A DNA stretch of 64,000 nucleotides from Paralithodes platypus. Lineage: Eukaryota; Arthropoda; Malacostraca; Decapoda; Lithodidae. This document shows, one piece after another, positions 22,069-32,690 of this stretch (position 1 is its first letter; each line of letters starts with the position of its first letter). The stretch spans positions 7,002,569 to 7,066,568 of the forward strand of contig CM064569.1 in assembly GCA_032716605.1 (NCBI GenBank). Direction: 5' to 3'. The translations under genes and the position numbers were made by a program. The notes under the pieces were generated by a model. That model was not told where the DNA came from. It did not search any database and saw only the letters and a list, made by a program, of their open reading frames with translations.

Positions 22069-22151
22069 GGCTGTCCTCGGTCCTCGCTGTCTTCGGTCCT
22101 TATCGCTGGTGGTCCTCGGTTGCCTCTGTTTTTTTCTTGGCGTTGGATGAT

Positions 22152-22389
22152 TTATGTCACTGCTGCTTCTTCTCGGATGGCGTTTTTTGATCCATGGCTG
22201 CGGACTGCTTCGTGTAGGAGACGACCCATGCGTGCTGAACCCACAGGGTTTAGATGAGTGCCATCCTTGCGGAACAGAGTAGGCTGGTTGTAGAAGTTGT
22301 CCCAGAGGTTGATGAATTCAACTTCTTCCCTCAGAGGAGAGGCATAGGGCCTTTCTTCTGTGGTGCCTTGTCTAGTGGGGGGGGGGGGG
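22152..22389 (-). pseudogene. CR1 ORF1 tail with SGNH hydrolase signature
   Basis: The reading LFRKDGTHLNPVGSARMGRL (about 22,220-22,280) contains the DxxH motif (D and H of DGTH) that carries the catalytic Asp-His of SGNH/GDSL esterases. That domain is known from ORF1 of CR1 LINEs. The Ser block and the rest of ORF1 are lost to 5' truncation at the G run. Confidence 0.65.
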
Positions 22390-23772
22390 AGTGATATCAG
22401 CAATGACCCTCACATTGGTGGTAGGCATCGTGGCCGGCACTGTAGTGCCTAGAACCGCGGACACCGCCGGGGTCAGAGAAGGCAGAATGCCTGGAGGTAC
22501 TAGCAGTCTTATCATTGATTGACTGGGGGCAACTAATGGTTGACAAGCAGGAGGATCAGAAGAGACGGGGAGATTATACTGTTGCATAACCCTATATAAT
22601 ATATCACTGATTTCATCCGAAGTAACACACTTACTATGAGAGTTCCTAGAGGATTGTGAGCTTACTTGAGACTCCTCACCTGTAATAGTCTGTTGAGCCG
22701 GGGCTAAGGGCACTTCCTCTGGCTCCCTACTTAACTCGGAACTATCCTGTTGTGGCTCCGGTACCTGTTCCGCCGGAGGCCACATTAAATCTGGGACTGA
22801 CGAGGGTACCATGTCCATACTATCCTCATCCCTTAGTTCTTGGAATTCCCTGCTGTGCCTCATAGATGGTTCTGACTGCCGCCAGCACCCAACTGCCACG
22901 GGTGGCTGAGAGTCCTGAATTAGTTGAGGGCTGTCATCAGTTTGTGACCCTGACGGAAAACCCCTGTAATGTTCAGCCAGGACCCGTCTTGGGCCGGCTG
23001 ACTGGACACTGCTTGGCACATAGTTTAATTTGGGGATTGCAAAGGTAACCTGAGATGGGACACTTAATGATTGTTCATGACTAGGAGTGGAACCCGTAGC
23101 CTCTATCCCCACTTCCGAGTCGCCAGAATCGACCTGAGGCGTGTCAGACGCAGGGGTAGAGGGAGGCGGTTGCGGGGTCTCCTTCCGGCTCCCACTACGC
23201 GGCGTACAAGCCGATGACTCAGAGTCCTCTTTCCGGCGCTTAAGGGGCCGGGAAGAGTCAGTTGAAGAGTGCCTAGACTGCCTACGAGGGGATCTAGACC
23301 TGGACTTAGACTTCCGCTTTGGAGAGGGTGAACGTCTCCTCTTCGGGCGATCGGGGGGGTGGGAGACCTCAGCCAGTTCGTTATCAGTGCCACTACTGCT
23401 ACTCACTACCTCTTTGATGAGGGGTTTTGACTTTACTTTAGGCTCAACAGATTCACATGAGGAGAGTTTAGTTAGAAGAGACTTGATAATCAACTTTTCC
23501 CAGAGGGCTTCGTCATCACAATGAAGTGCCTTATGGGCTGTATCTTTAGCATAAGAATTAAAAATAGCTTTAATCTCTTGCAGTGCTGCCAAGGACGAGA
23601 AGTCTTTCTTGGTGAATAAGGCATCTTTGAGTTCAGAGCAAACAGAACAACGCCGCGACACCCACAAGCCTCTAGAGCTGTCTAAACATTTAACGCATTT
23701 CAAACATAACTTATGAGCAAAAATGGGCAACATGGAACAGGTAGGAGTAGCGCATAACTCAAAGCGAGGCAT
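22390..23772 (-). pseudogene. Gag-like N-terminal part of DIRS copy 2
   Basis: Starts MPRFELCATPTCS, with Cys pairs (CLKCVKC, CSVC) suggesting a zinc-binding N-terminus. Then come LQEIKAIFNSYAKDTAHKAL, an Arg/Ser-rich basic stretch (RRRSPSPKRKSKSRSRSPRR), acidic and Gln-rich spacers, and a terminal VRVIADITPPPP where the LINE begins. The Met at 23,772 is supported by conservation with copy 1. A 16-17 base C run lies just upstream of it (about 23,788-23,804). The role as a nucleocapsid protein is inferred from its place before RT; no Pfam-type signature is certain. Confidence 0.75.
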
Positions 23773-25064
23773 GATGGATAAAGGCGACCCCCCCCCCCCC
23801 CCCCGCAGGAATCAGCCCCCCCAATGCCGCGGGTGCTGCCGTCACTAGGAGCCGGGGATTCTGGAAATAGAAAATTTCCAGGAATCAATGCTCATAAGGA
23901 TAACCTGCGAGGTGTTAATACATCCTACCTTGAGTCCGCCGGAAAATTAGCTATAGTTCACAACTACTCTAACCTTCCACTGGACCCGCCGTGAAAAAAC
24001 CTGGGGTTTTCTCATATATGCTGATTGAAACTGCTTACCTACGGCAAAAGCCACAGGCCCATTGACTAATACTGTATGATTATCCCTTACTAAAGCACTA
24101 GAGAGATAATGAAACAAGTTTGTATAACGAATCTTAACACTTGTACACTCGACTATGGCGCCGCAGGGCGATTGGTCGTGTAACTATTACGGTCAGGGCG
24201 AGTTATAAGCTCCCGTAGGAATTTGCACTTCCGCCAGAAGGGATGTGGTTCAGCTATACCACACCGGGACATTTGGTTGCTCCCTACCCGTTTTGAAAAC
24301 GGATAACCTGGGCCCTACTGCAAGAGGCCGCCGGAAAAGACAACCCAAATTTTAGAGAGGGGAGACAAAAGCACAGCTCCCTCCTCCAAAACCCACTGTA
24401 CATACTTTTATAATATATTTAATATAGGGACGTTTCCCAAACCACCAAAACATGCAAGCACACATGTCCAATACTAGGGGCACATAAAGGCAAAATAAAT
24501 ACAGAGAATTCAGAATCCTAAATTTCCTGTAGCCTAGACCGGAGACCCCTAACCAGGCTGACCATGAGGTTCGAAGCGATATCCCAGCCGACGACGCTCC
24601 GAAGACCCAGCCACAGCACACAGACGAGTGGAGGCCCACGATAGGGGCCTAAAAGCAAATACGAACTCTGGAAGGTGGAGCACGATGTGCAGGCACCCTT
24701 AGACCAGAGCATATGCTAAATCATATAATTAACTATGCCACTGCCTCAATATTGACGGTCTGCAGCATAAAATTGTAGAATGGTAGCCTCCTAGCTATGT
24801 AACAAAAGCTAAAAGCGTCAAAACAATATAAAATAACACACGTGGCGCGACGATCCTGGGATGCGTAGGCGCCTGTTACAATAGTACCCTAATTTACACT
24901 CTTCCTGCGGCCATACCAATAGGGTAACCGTTGCTAGCTAATCTGAACCTTGTTGCTACAACGCAGGTGTATACAAATGAGTAAGGACTCGCTAGAAAGT
25001 GCTGGAACGAAGAATAAATCCGAGCACGGCGAATCCCTTGTTGCTTGGATGGACGTGGAAGGAG
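23773..25064 (-). other. 5' leader of DIRS copy 2
   Basis: Non-coding sequence between the ITR and gag. It shares blocks with the copy 1 leader and, at 24,830-25,020, with 33,490-33,650 of the third element (TACTCATTTGTATA, GATTAGCTAGCA, AAATTAGGGTACTAT). Frequent CGCCGG motifs are seen. No gene is evident. Confidence 0.6.
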
Positions 25065-25353
25065 GAAGGACGAGATGGCTGCTAAAGGGCCTGGTGTCGG
25101 GGTAGCACAACTCAAGAAAGCCACATATGGGAAGTCATATGATAACAGATATTAAGTTATTTTTTATTTTTTACAGAGTTTTTTTCTGTAGGGTAACCAA
25201 TCATAATGACGATCCCATAAGGGAATTAAGCGTGCACTTATGATGAGTCCTCCATGATCCTTCTGCGCAGTAGATTCAAAATGCTGACGCGGGATATTAA
25301 ATGGAGACTATTATACTAATAGGCAATATCATCAATGATGGAGGGGCCACTAT
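25065..25353 (-). repeat. 5' inverted terminal repeat of DIRS copy 2
   Basis: Read on the minus strand it starts AGTGGCCCCTCCATCATTGA and contains TAATAGTCTCCATTTAATAT and ATTGGTTACCCTACAG. It is homologous to the left ITR of the third element but divergent from it. The matching 3' ITR is missing. Confidence 0.7.
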
Positions 25354-26064
25354 TAAATATTGCGACAAATATGACACTCTAACCTCCCAAGATGACACAG
25401 CAGCAACACACGCATGGCGCCCCACACCAGAGGGGAAAAAGCAAACTCGGATTCTGGAAAGTTCCCACCACGTGGGACAATTCTTACACCCGCACGTCTG
25501 CTATAATAAAGCAAAAAACGCTACTCCATCATAGAGATGGCTATAGTCTATTTTTTTCCAGCTGAGCCTAAATTGTCATGTTTCTATCTTTGTTACTCAG
25601 CTATAAGTTAGATTTTGTAGCGAAAGATGATGGTTATTCTGAAAACTTGGCATTAATATGACACACAGCCATAGTAGTTTCATATATTTCCATTAAGTAT
25701 CGAGAAATCAGCTAACAAGAGACTCAATTTACGATCAGCTGGAAAAAAATAGAGTATAGTAACATAGCTCCACGGATATATAGCCTCCTAAATAACTAGG
25801 TTATAGAAAAGCTAAGGCACAGAACAAAAAGAAAAAACAAATGGCACGCGTGTCCAAAGTGGACCGACGAAGCGCCTCACATAAGTACCCTATTTTAACA
25901 CTTCCTGTCGATGTACCAATGGGGCCGACCGTCCTATCTAATCAACCTGTTCTAAAAAATCTCAGATAAATACAAATGAGCAAAAGACTCACTAGAGGTG
26001 AACGAATGTCGAATGAAGCAGAGGACAGGCTAGGCACACCTGCTCGGGACGGCCACAGGGGAAG
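25354..26064 (-). other. Leader of DIRS copy 1, ITR-proximal part
   Basis: Shows leader homology to copy 2 (ACTCATTTGTATTTATCTGA on the minus strand; AAGCAAACTCGGATTCTGGA on plus versus AAGCAAATACGAACTCTGGA at 24,650). It is interrupted by a small MITE at 25,541-25,759. Confidence 0.55.
25541..25759. mobile_element. MITE with 24-bp inverted ends, family C
   Basis: Ends CTATAGTCTATTTTTTTCCA... and ...TGGAAAAAAATAGAGTATAG are nearly perfect inverses. A second copy at 54,667-54,884 is very similar inside (GAAAACTTGGCATTAATA, ACACACAGCCATAG). TA at the ends suggests a Tc1/mariner-type mover; no transposase is present. Confidence 0.8.
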
Positions 26065-26337
26065 GAAGGCGGGACGACGCTGCAAGCTTCAGCGTCTCGG
26101 ATAGAATCCACAGAAAGACATCCACAAAGTTAGGAAGCTTTATTATAACAATTCTTAGGCTATTAATTCTTTTTTATTTTTTACAAAGTGTTTTCGTAGT
26201 GAGTACCCAATCATAAAGACGATTCCATAAGAGAATGAGCGTTGCACTTATAATGTCGGCACTCTTTCCCCTGTGGCGGGTGTTTGAAAGAGAGCTATTA
26301 TATAATAGGCATATCGTCAATGATGGAGGGGCCACTA
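26065..26337 (-). repeat. 5' inverted terminal repeat of DIRS copy 1
   Basis: The inverse of 6,704-7,001. On the plus strand it ends GGCATATCGTCAATGATGGA then GGGGCCACTAATA, right against a TA microsatellite. Confidence 0.75.
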
Positions 26338-26340
<3 letters not shown>

Positions 26341-26410
<70 letters not shown>

Positions 26411-26421
26411 TATATACCCGG

Positions 26422-26453
<32 letters not shown>

Positions 26454-26585
26454 TTTTTCTCCCTCAGTTAGCTCTCTTCAACTGGAAACAGTGTTCGTTA
26501 CTACCACATCGTTCTATCATTGGTTATTACCTACTCCATCCCTATTTCTCTGTGGTATGAGTCTAGAGTTCTTTTAAATGCATCT

Positions 26586-26629
<44 letters not shown>

Positions 26630-26660
26630 CGAGAGCGAGAGAGAGAGAGAGAGAAGGAAA
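26341..26660. repeat. (TA)n and (GA)n microsatellites
   Basis: TA run 26,341-26,445 abutting the DIRS ITR, and GA run with GCGA variants 26,587-26,653. Confidence 0.95.
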
Positions 26661-26764
26661 GAAGATAAGATAAGTTAGATCGTTCACACTTCACAATAAC
26701 GATCACATAAATACTCGAAAATCAAAGCTGGACGGATAATAAAACTCACCCTTAATAGCGTCTT

Positions 26765-26985
26765 CAAATTCTATCCCTCCTTCGATTTCCGGATATTCTG
26801 CCATTTCCGGTGTTGTTGACCTCGTAATCCGGAACATTAAGCCCCAACGAGGTCCCGAACGTCCGGATAATTGCAGACTTTTGTTGGGGTATTTTTTCGA
26901 CTAATTTTCTTCCGATTATTGAGGGTATTTTATCGACTAATTTCATCCGATTCTGGAGGGCAATTCTTGCTTATTATTATAGAAA
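26765..26985 (+). repeat. Dispersed module with 35-bp units, short version
   Basis: Contains GCCATTTCCGGTGTTGTTGA, CTCGTAATCCGGAACATTAA and TTTTGTTGGGGTATT, then about three degenerate units of TATTTTATCGACTAATTTC and TCCGATT. The same module occurs with about 18 units at 28,225-28,960 and in decayed form near 29,735-29,935. Confidence 0.7.
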
Positions 26986-27230
26986 GGCTTTAAGGGGATA
27001 TGGGTCGTTTTTCTAAATCCCTTTCTCCCTCATGCTTAGCCCAATTAGTTTTCAGATATTAAGATGTTTGCTCCATTAGTTTGTCGATGTTAAGTCCTTT
27101 CGCCCCATTGCCTTGTCAATATTTAGACCTTTCATGCTAGGGTCGATTTTTTTCCTGGCGAACGATAGAGAGCATGATGAAGAATCAGTATTGGCTGTGA
27201 CACATTAGGTAATGACACATTTTTGTTTTT

Positions 27231-27401
27231 GTCTATGTGAGTGAGGGAGGCAAAAGGCAGAACTGCCTAAAGCGAGTGCCTCCCCCAAAGTTGATAGAGT
27301 GACAAGGCCAAAATCAAGGGACGTTCGAGCCAAAATGCCTGGACACACGGAGTTTGAAGCAATTTAAGTCATAGGAAGAGGGAAAGACTGATTCTGGGAG
27401 A
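27231..27401. repeat. Dispersed repeat, second copy of 5,943-6,104
   Basis: Shares GCGAGTGCCTCCCCCAAAGT, GGACGTTCGAGCCAAAAT and CACACGGAGTTTGAAGCAAT with the first copy in the same orientation. Confidence 0.75.
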
Positions 27402-27423
27402 GTAGGACCCAAGTTTATTCAAT

Positions 27424-27560
27424 GTTCGCCAGACACGGCTTCTTCAGGAATAACATAAATACGGGGGACAGGTTCTGGACATATAAGCTGACTGTACCCC
27501 GTTTTCATGCCATTCCTGAAGAAGCCGTGTCTGGCGAAACGTTGCATAAAATTGGTTCCT
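27424..27560. other. Inverted pair with hammerhead-like core
   Basis: Arms at 27,424-27,451 and 27,512-27,539 are exact inverses over about 27 bases. Each, read outward, gives ATTCCTGAAGAAGCCGTGTC then TGGCGAA. The right copy has CTGAAGA, a GCC/GGC stem and GAAAC, resembling the CUGANGA...GAAA core of hammerhead ribozymes found in Penelope-like elements. The ribozyme reading is tentative because the cleavage-site strand was not identified. Confidence 0.4.
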
Positions 27561-27566
27561 ACTTTG

Positions 27567-27824
27567 CATTTGTGTCATTACCTCGATATAGAGCATGCCA
27601 TTTGTGTCATTACCTCGATATAGAGCATGTCATTTGTGTCATTATCTCGATATAGAGCATGTCATTTGTGTCATTACCTCGATATAGAGCATGTCATTTG
27701 TGTCATTACCTCGATATAGAGCATGTCATTTGTGTCATTACCTCGATATAGAGCATGTCATTTGTGTCATTATCTCGATATAGAGCATGTAATTTGTGTC
27801 ATTACCTCGATATAGAGCATGTCA
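27567..27824. repeat. 32-bp tandem array, 8 copies
   Basis: Head-to-tail copies of CATTTGTGTCATTACCTCGA plus TATAGAGCATGT, nearly identical and without spacers. Confidence 0.9.
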
Positions 27825-28224
27825 TTTTGGAAGAACCGGCCCTTTTTCTACCGAAAAATTTACAAATTAATCTAGAAAGGGGAGCTAATCGATTTTTGTT
27901 TTAAGTTTGATGGAGGTCTAGGGAGGAAACTAGAACAATAATAAACATATACACAAAAAATCGACCAACAAGTGAACCATCCACCCTTAATTGTATCTAA
28001 TTGTATGATGGTCTTTTCGAATTCCTCCTTTTTCACTCTCATCCAGATGTTGCAGTTTGGACTAGTTTTCTACCGAAAAATTTACAAATTTAGCTGGAAA
28101 TGGTGTCTGGGGTTGGTTTGTAGTGGAATCTAGAGAGTTTTTTTTTTTTTAGATATGTTTTAAGTTTGAACGCGGTTTAGGGGGCAAACTACACAATAAT
28201 AACAAAGAAAAACAACAAGCATAG

Positions 28225-28960
28225 AACACGTCTTGTATTTCCGGATTCTCAGCCATTTCCGGTGTTGTTTACCTCGTAATCCGGAATATTGAGCGGACTT
28301 TTGTTGGGCAATTTTATTGACTCATTTCCTCCGATTATTGTGGGTATTTCATCGACTATATTATCCGATTTTTATTGGTATTTTATCGAATATTTCCTTC
28401 GATTCTTGTGGGTATTTATCGACTCTTTTCCTCCGATTCTTGTGAATATTTTATCGACTATTTTATCCGATTCTTGTGAGTATTTTATCGGCTATATTCC
28501 ACCGATTTTTGTGGGTATTTGATAGACTACTTTCCTCCGATTTTTGTGGGTATTTTGTCGACTATTTTATCCGATTCATTGGTATTTTATCGGCTCTTTT
28601 CCTCCGATTCTTGTGGGTATTTTATCGATTATTTTCCTTCCATTCTTATTGGTATTTTATCGTCTGTTTTCCTCCGATTCTTGTGGGTATTTTATCGGCT
28701 ATATTCCACCGATTCTTGTGGGTATTTTATCGGCCATATTCCACCGATTCTTGTGGGTATTTTATCGGCTATATTTCACCGGTTCTTGTGGGTATTTTAT
28801 CGGCTATATTCCACCGATTCTTGTGGGTATTTTATCAACTATATTCCACCGATTCTTGTGAGTATTTTATCGGTTATTTTCCTCCGATTCTTGTGGGTAT
28901 TTTATCAGCTATTTTCCTCCGATTCTTGTGGGAAAATTTGCTTATTGCTTTGGGAAATGC
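28225..28960 (+). repeat. Dispersed module with expanded 35-bp minisatellite
   Basis: The leader GCCATTTCCGGTGTTGTTTA, CTCGTAATCCGGAATATTGA is followed by about 18 units with the consensus TATTTTATCGGCTATATTCC plus ACCGATTCTTGTGGG. Because the unit is not a multiple of three, three overlapping open frames of Phe/Leu/Ile-rich peptides appear; they are not evidence of a gene. Confidence 0.85.
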
Positions 28961-29012
28961 CTTGACCGAATCTAGACCGAATTAGGTGGGCAATTTTTTT
29001 TATTGTATTTGT

Positions 29013-29138
29013 TTAATTTGGCGATTTCAAGATTCTTTGTTACATTCAGGAGTCTTATTTTTCTGACAAGCGAAAGCAAGCCGAATTAATTTGGCGATTT
29101 CAAGATTCTTTGTTACATTCAGGAGTCTTATTTTTCTG
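29013..29138. repeat. 53-bp direct duplication
   Basis: TTAATTTGGCGATTTCAAGA through CAGGAGTCTTATTTTTCTG occurs at 29,013-29,065 and again at 29,086-29,138, separated by 20 bases. Confidence 0.85.
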
Positions 29139-29300
29139 CATATTCTTCCGATTTTTACATAAGAACATAATAAAATGGGAGTCTGCAGAAAGTCGATTGG
29201 CCCATACAAGGTAGATTCCTCTCACACTCAACCCATCTCGTGCTTTTAACACATGTAGCTTGAAGGGAGGTCTAGGAGCGCGTTTTATATGTTGTTTTCT

Positions 29301-29633
29301 TTAAGGGGAGATATTTAGTTTCTTCCCTAGAACTCCATCAAGCTTAAAATTACACCCCCTAGACCCCCTTTCAAGATAAATTTGTACATTTTTCGGTAGA
29401 AAAATTTCCCGGCCAAACGCCGGTTCCTCTTAAAATACAGGCTCGATGTCGCTCGCCTGGAAAAAATCGACACCTAAATGGCACGAAAAGTCTTAAAATT
29501 GACAGAAATGGGGCGAAAGTTCTTAAAATCGCCAAACTAATGGGGCGAACGTCTTAAAATATCAAAACCAATGGGGCTAAACATGAGAGAAAGGGGTCAA
29601 GAAAAAATCCCTCAAGTGCAAACCTCCCCTTAA
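29301..29633 (-). mobile_element. Repeat family B, minus orientation, TTAA-bounded
   Basis: TTAAGGGGAG at the left and CCTCCCCTTAA at the right. The interior shows the reverse complement of the family core, including CATTTTTCGGTAGAAAAAT and CTTAAAATCGCCAAACTAAT. Confidence 0.8.
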
Positions 29634-29734
29634 CTTGATGGATGGTCTGGGAAGGCAATTATATTATAACTTTAATTTAATCTATAAAATAAACTAAACA
29701 AAAATAATAACACTCAGTAATAACATCAAACCTC

Positions 29735-29935
29735 GATTACTGGATAATTGGCCATTGACCTCACCGTCCGGAACGACACCCCTAACAGCCGGATACTGAT
29801 TGTGTACTTTTGTTGAGAGAAACGAGCCGAATAATGGTTGGGGGATGGCAAAGTTGGTCTCGTTTATCGTCCATCTTTTATCGGTTAACTTCCTCTGTTG
29901 TTAGAGGGACAATTTGCGTATTGTTTTTGAAAATT
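29735..29935 (+). repeat. Decayed copy of the 35-bp module
   Basis: Matches the module leader (CCGGAACGACACC, ACTTTTGTTGAGAG) and a few unit remnants (TTTATCGGTTAACTTCCTCT). Confidence 0.5.
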
Positions 29936-29998
29936 GGTCTGAGCAAGATTTTATAATTTTTTGTTTTTCATAGTTGGATTACCAATTGTCTATGTTAA

Positions 29999-30370
29999 TT
30001 AAGGGGAGGCAGACCGTTTTTATGGACCTCCTTCTCCCTCATGTTTAGCCCCATTTTTGTTTAGACTATAAGACGTTCGGTCCATTAGTTTGGCGATTTT
30101 GTCACCTTTCGCCCCATTTCGTTGTCAATTTTAAGACCTTTCGTACCATTTAGGTGTCGATTATTTCTTGGCGAGCGATAGCGACCCTGAAATTTTAAGA
30201 GGAACCGGCCTTCGGCCAGGACATTTTGCTACCGAAAAATTTACAAATTTATCTTGAAGGGAGGTCTAGGGGGTGTTTTTCTAAGCTTGATGGAGGTCTA
30301 GCGAGGAAACTAAGGAACACATGAATAATTAGACCAAAAAAACAAACACAAACGGTCTGTCTCCCCTTGA
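29999..30370 (+). mobile_element. Repeat family B, nearly complete
   Basis: TTAAGGGGAGGCAGACCG at the left and CGGTCTGTCTCCCCTTGA at the right form a good inverted repeat, with the second TTAA altered to TTGA. Confidence 0.8.
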
Positions 30371-30597
30371 GTGGCACAGGAGGGTATTTAGGGCTGATAT
30401 GTATCGGGGTCTGAAAATACAATGCACATAAGGATACGTACAGTGACGAGTTTAATTTTATTTTTATTTTTGCATTAATGTTTGTGTTGTTTCAATATGT
30501 TTGATCTGGATATATAGTTTTAATTAGGCTTCAGAAACAAAACATGTACTCGTAAGCATGCATAATTTTCGATCGTACCGGTAAACGCGCGCTTCGT

Positions 30598-30700
<103 letters not shown>

Positions 30701-31181
30701 AATTTTTGCATATTCGTCGCGTTGACCAATGGAGTGGAGGGGGAGGTGGGGAGGGGGCAATCAACCATATGAAACTCACTATCCCGGAGATGTCTCAACT
30801 CAATCTTTTTTAGTGATGCCTTTTACCGTTATTGAAAGCGGGGATAATCGTAAAGAAGAAATATTAGTCTGTTTATTATTTCAGGTTACAGATATATAAT
30901 TTAGTTTGAATAGGCAGGTGAATAATCCATCAATCAATATACTCTATCTGGCATTTGTTTTTCTTATTGGGGGTGGCCGACTCGAGACAGAGTGAATAAT
31001 ACTCCAACAAAATATTCTATTTAAAATTTGCATTGATATACTGTTACAATTACACACATGAGAGGATTAAATTATCTATTGAACATTAGGCCAATAGGAT
31101 GCATCGCTGGATCTTTGACAATTATGTATTATATTAAAGCAGATACGTAATGAAAAAACTGTTAATAATATGACTATTTAG

Positions 31182-31183
<2 letters not shown>

Positions 31184-31258
<75 letters not shown>

Positions 31259-31330
31259 GTCTGTTTGCCTGCCTGCCTCTATGTATCTATCTATCTATCT
31301 ATTTATCTCTATCTCTATATATCTATATAT
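31184..31330. repeat. (AT)n and (ATCT)n microsatellites
   Basis: AT run to 31,256 followed by CTGT, CTGC and ATCT repeats. Confidence 0.95.
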
Positions 31331-31422
31331 ATTATCATCATCTTACAACCTTCAATGTTTTATTAATATTTTGGAGAAAGCCGTGCTTGGCTCGCTCTTT
31401 ATGTTAGAGTGGAGGCACACCT

Positions 31423-31774
31423 TTAAGGGGGAGGTAGTGGATTTTGCTGGACCCATTTCTCCCACATGTTTAGCACTCTTAATTTTAATTTTCTAAAGCG
31501 TTTGCTCCATTAGTTTGGGGATTTTAAGTCCAGTTGTGCCATTTAGATGTCAATATTTTCATGGCGAGCGCTAGCGATCCTGGATTTTTAGGAGGAACCG
31601 GCCTTCGGCCAGGACATTTTTCTACCGAAAAATGTACAAATTTATCTTAAAGACGGTCTAGGGGGTGTTTATTAAGCTTGATGCAGGTCTAGGAAGGTTA
31701 CTATAAAACAAGTAAAAACACAAAAATATATAAATACAAATAATAGAGCCAAAAATGAACACTACCCCCATTAA
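31423..31774 (+). mobile_element. Repeat family B, TTAA-bounded
   Basis: TTAAGGGGGAGGTAGTGG at the left, CACTACCCCCATTAA at the right, and the core GGCGAGCGCTAGCG and GGCCTTCGGCC. Confidence 0.8.
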
Positions 31775-31959
31775 GGCCTGGTATTTTCTTTTAAAACTTG
31801 TAAAGGTTTTAATAATAGCCTGAAGCGCCGCCGCAGCTGCCTCTCAAAATCCTTTTATGATGAGTATCGAATAAATTATCGCATAGCCGGGTTATGCATT
31901 TTTAGCACGCTCTCAGCAAGGGCCTTTCTAGTCATACTAAAACTTTTACTACTATTTAG

Positions 31960-32412
<453 letters not shown>

Positions 32413-32514
32413 ATGTATCCAAAGAAAAACTACCTATCCTGTTTTAGTATTACCGAATGTGTATTATAGGGTATGGGTATATTGGAGTATACAGAGAAGC
32501 CTGTATTACCCTGT

Positions 32515-32690
32515 TCCAAGTAAGTAGGTCAGAAATTGTGACACCTATCCTATGTAACTCAAAAAAGGCTAGAGCAAATGGGCTGTAAATGTCTACACCT
32601 GTTCCCTGGTTGACCCTTCCCAAATGGTAGAAATATTAGTTCGATTACTCTAGTCTGTTGTGAGTTTTAGAGGTTAATGTTCAAGAGTTT
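32515..32690. repeat. Diverged relative of the palindromic MITE at 51,107
   Basis: Shares the order GGTCAGAAATTGTGACACCT, TAACTCAAAAAAGGCTAGAG and AATGTCTAC with 51,130-51,200, including a partly inverted right half (GAGTTTTAGAGGTTAATGTT). Confidence 0.5.

Larger units (their letters stand above)
19150..22389 (-). mobile_element. CR1-like LINE inserted in gag of DIRS copy 2
   Basis: A 5'-truncated non-LTR retrotransposon in minus orientation. It contains the tail of ORF1 (SGNH hydrolase-like), an AP endonuclease, a reverse transcriptase and a 3' UTR (19,150-19,367). The left edge shows a tandem of GAGTACAAAG, compatible with the short terminal repeats of CR1-group elements. The right edge falls in a 13-base G run (22,377-22,389). 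Removing it joins the gag text ADITPPPP to LYGPDCSW, the order seen uninterrupted in copy 1. Confidence 0.85.
15963..25353 (-). mobile_element. DIRS-like copy 2, nested in copy 1 and 3'-truncated
   Basis: Minus-strand element with 5' ITR (25,065-25,353), leader, gag (split by a CR1 LINE), RT/RNase H and only the first residues of a recombinase. It lies between the two halves of the copy 1 leader, so it appears to have inserted there. The recombinase body, 3' UTR and 3' ITR are missing, with perhaps 200 bp of the host leader. A tandem dimer followed by deletion is the alternative. Confidence 0.6.
6660..26337 (-). mobile_element. DIRS-like retrotransposon copy 1 (outer), interrupted by copy 2
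   Basis: A minus-strand tyrosine-recombinase retrotransposon. It reads from the 5' ITR at 26,337 through a leader to gag, RT/RNase H and tyrosine recombinase, then a 3' module and the inverted ITR at 6,704-7,001. The ITRs at the two ends share the same diagnostic text (TCTCTTTCAAACACC, GGGGAAAGAGTGCCGACAT, ATGATTGGGTACTCACTACG) in opposite orientation, which ties them to one element. Its leader is split: 25,354-26,064 on the right and 15,336-15,962 on the left, with copy 2 between. Inverted terminal repeats and a recombinase in place of an integrase are the defining DIRS traits. All genes are broken. Confidence 0.7.
26990..27990 (+). mobile_element. Repeat family B copy split by a 640-bp insertion
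   Basis: Starts TTAAGGGGATATGGGTCG and ends GAACCATCCACCCTTAA. The core is broken after CCTGGCGAACGATAGAGAGC and resumes at about 27,826 with GGAAGAACCGGCC. The insertion carries the 27,231 dispersed repeat, an inverted pair and a 32-bp tandem array. Confidence 0.65.

Noticed and set aside
27567..27824. Regular 32-bp repeats that could suggest a CRISPR array
   Set aside because: The copies are directly adjacent with no spacers, and the sequence is eukaryotic; it is an ordinary tandem array.
28289..28985. Three overlapping plus-strand frames of 77-169 residues
   Set aside because: They come from a 35-bp tandem repeat shifting through frames; no codon bias or motif suggests a protein.
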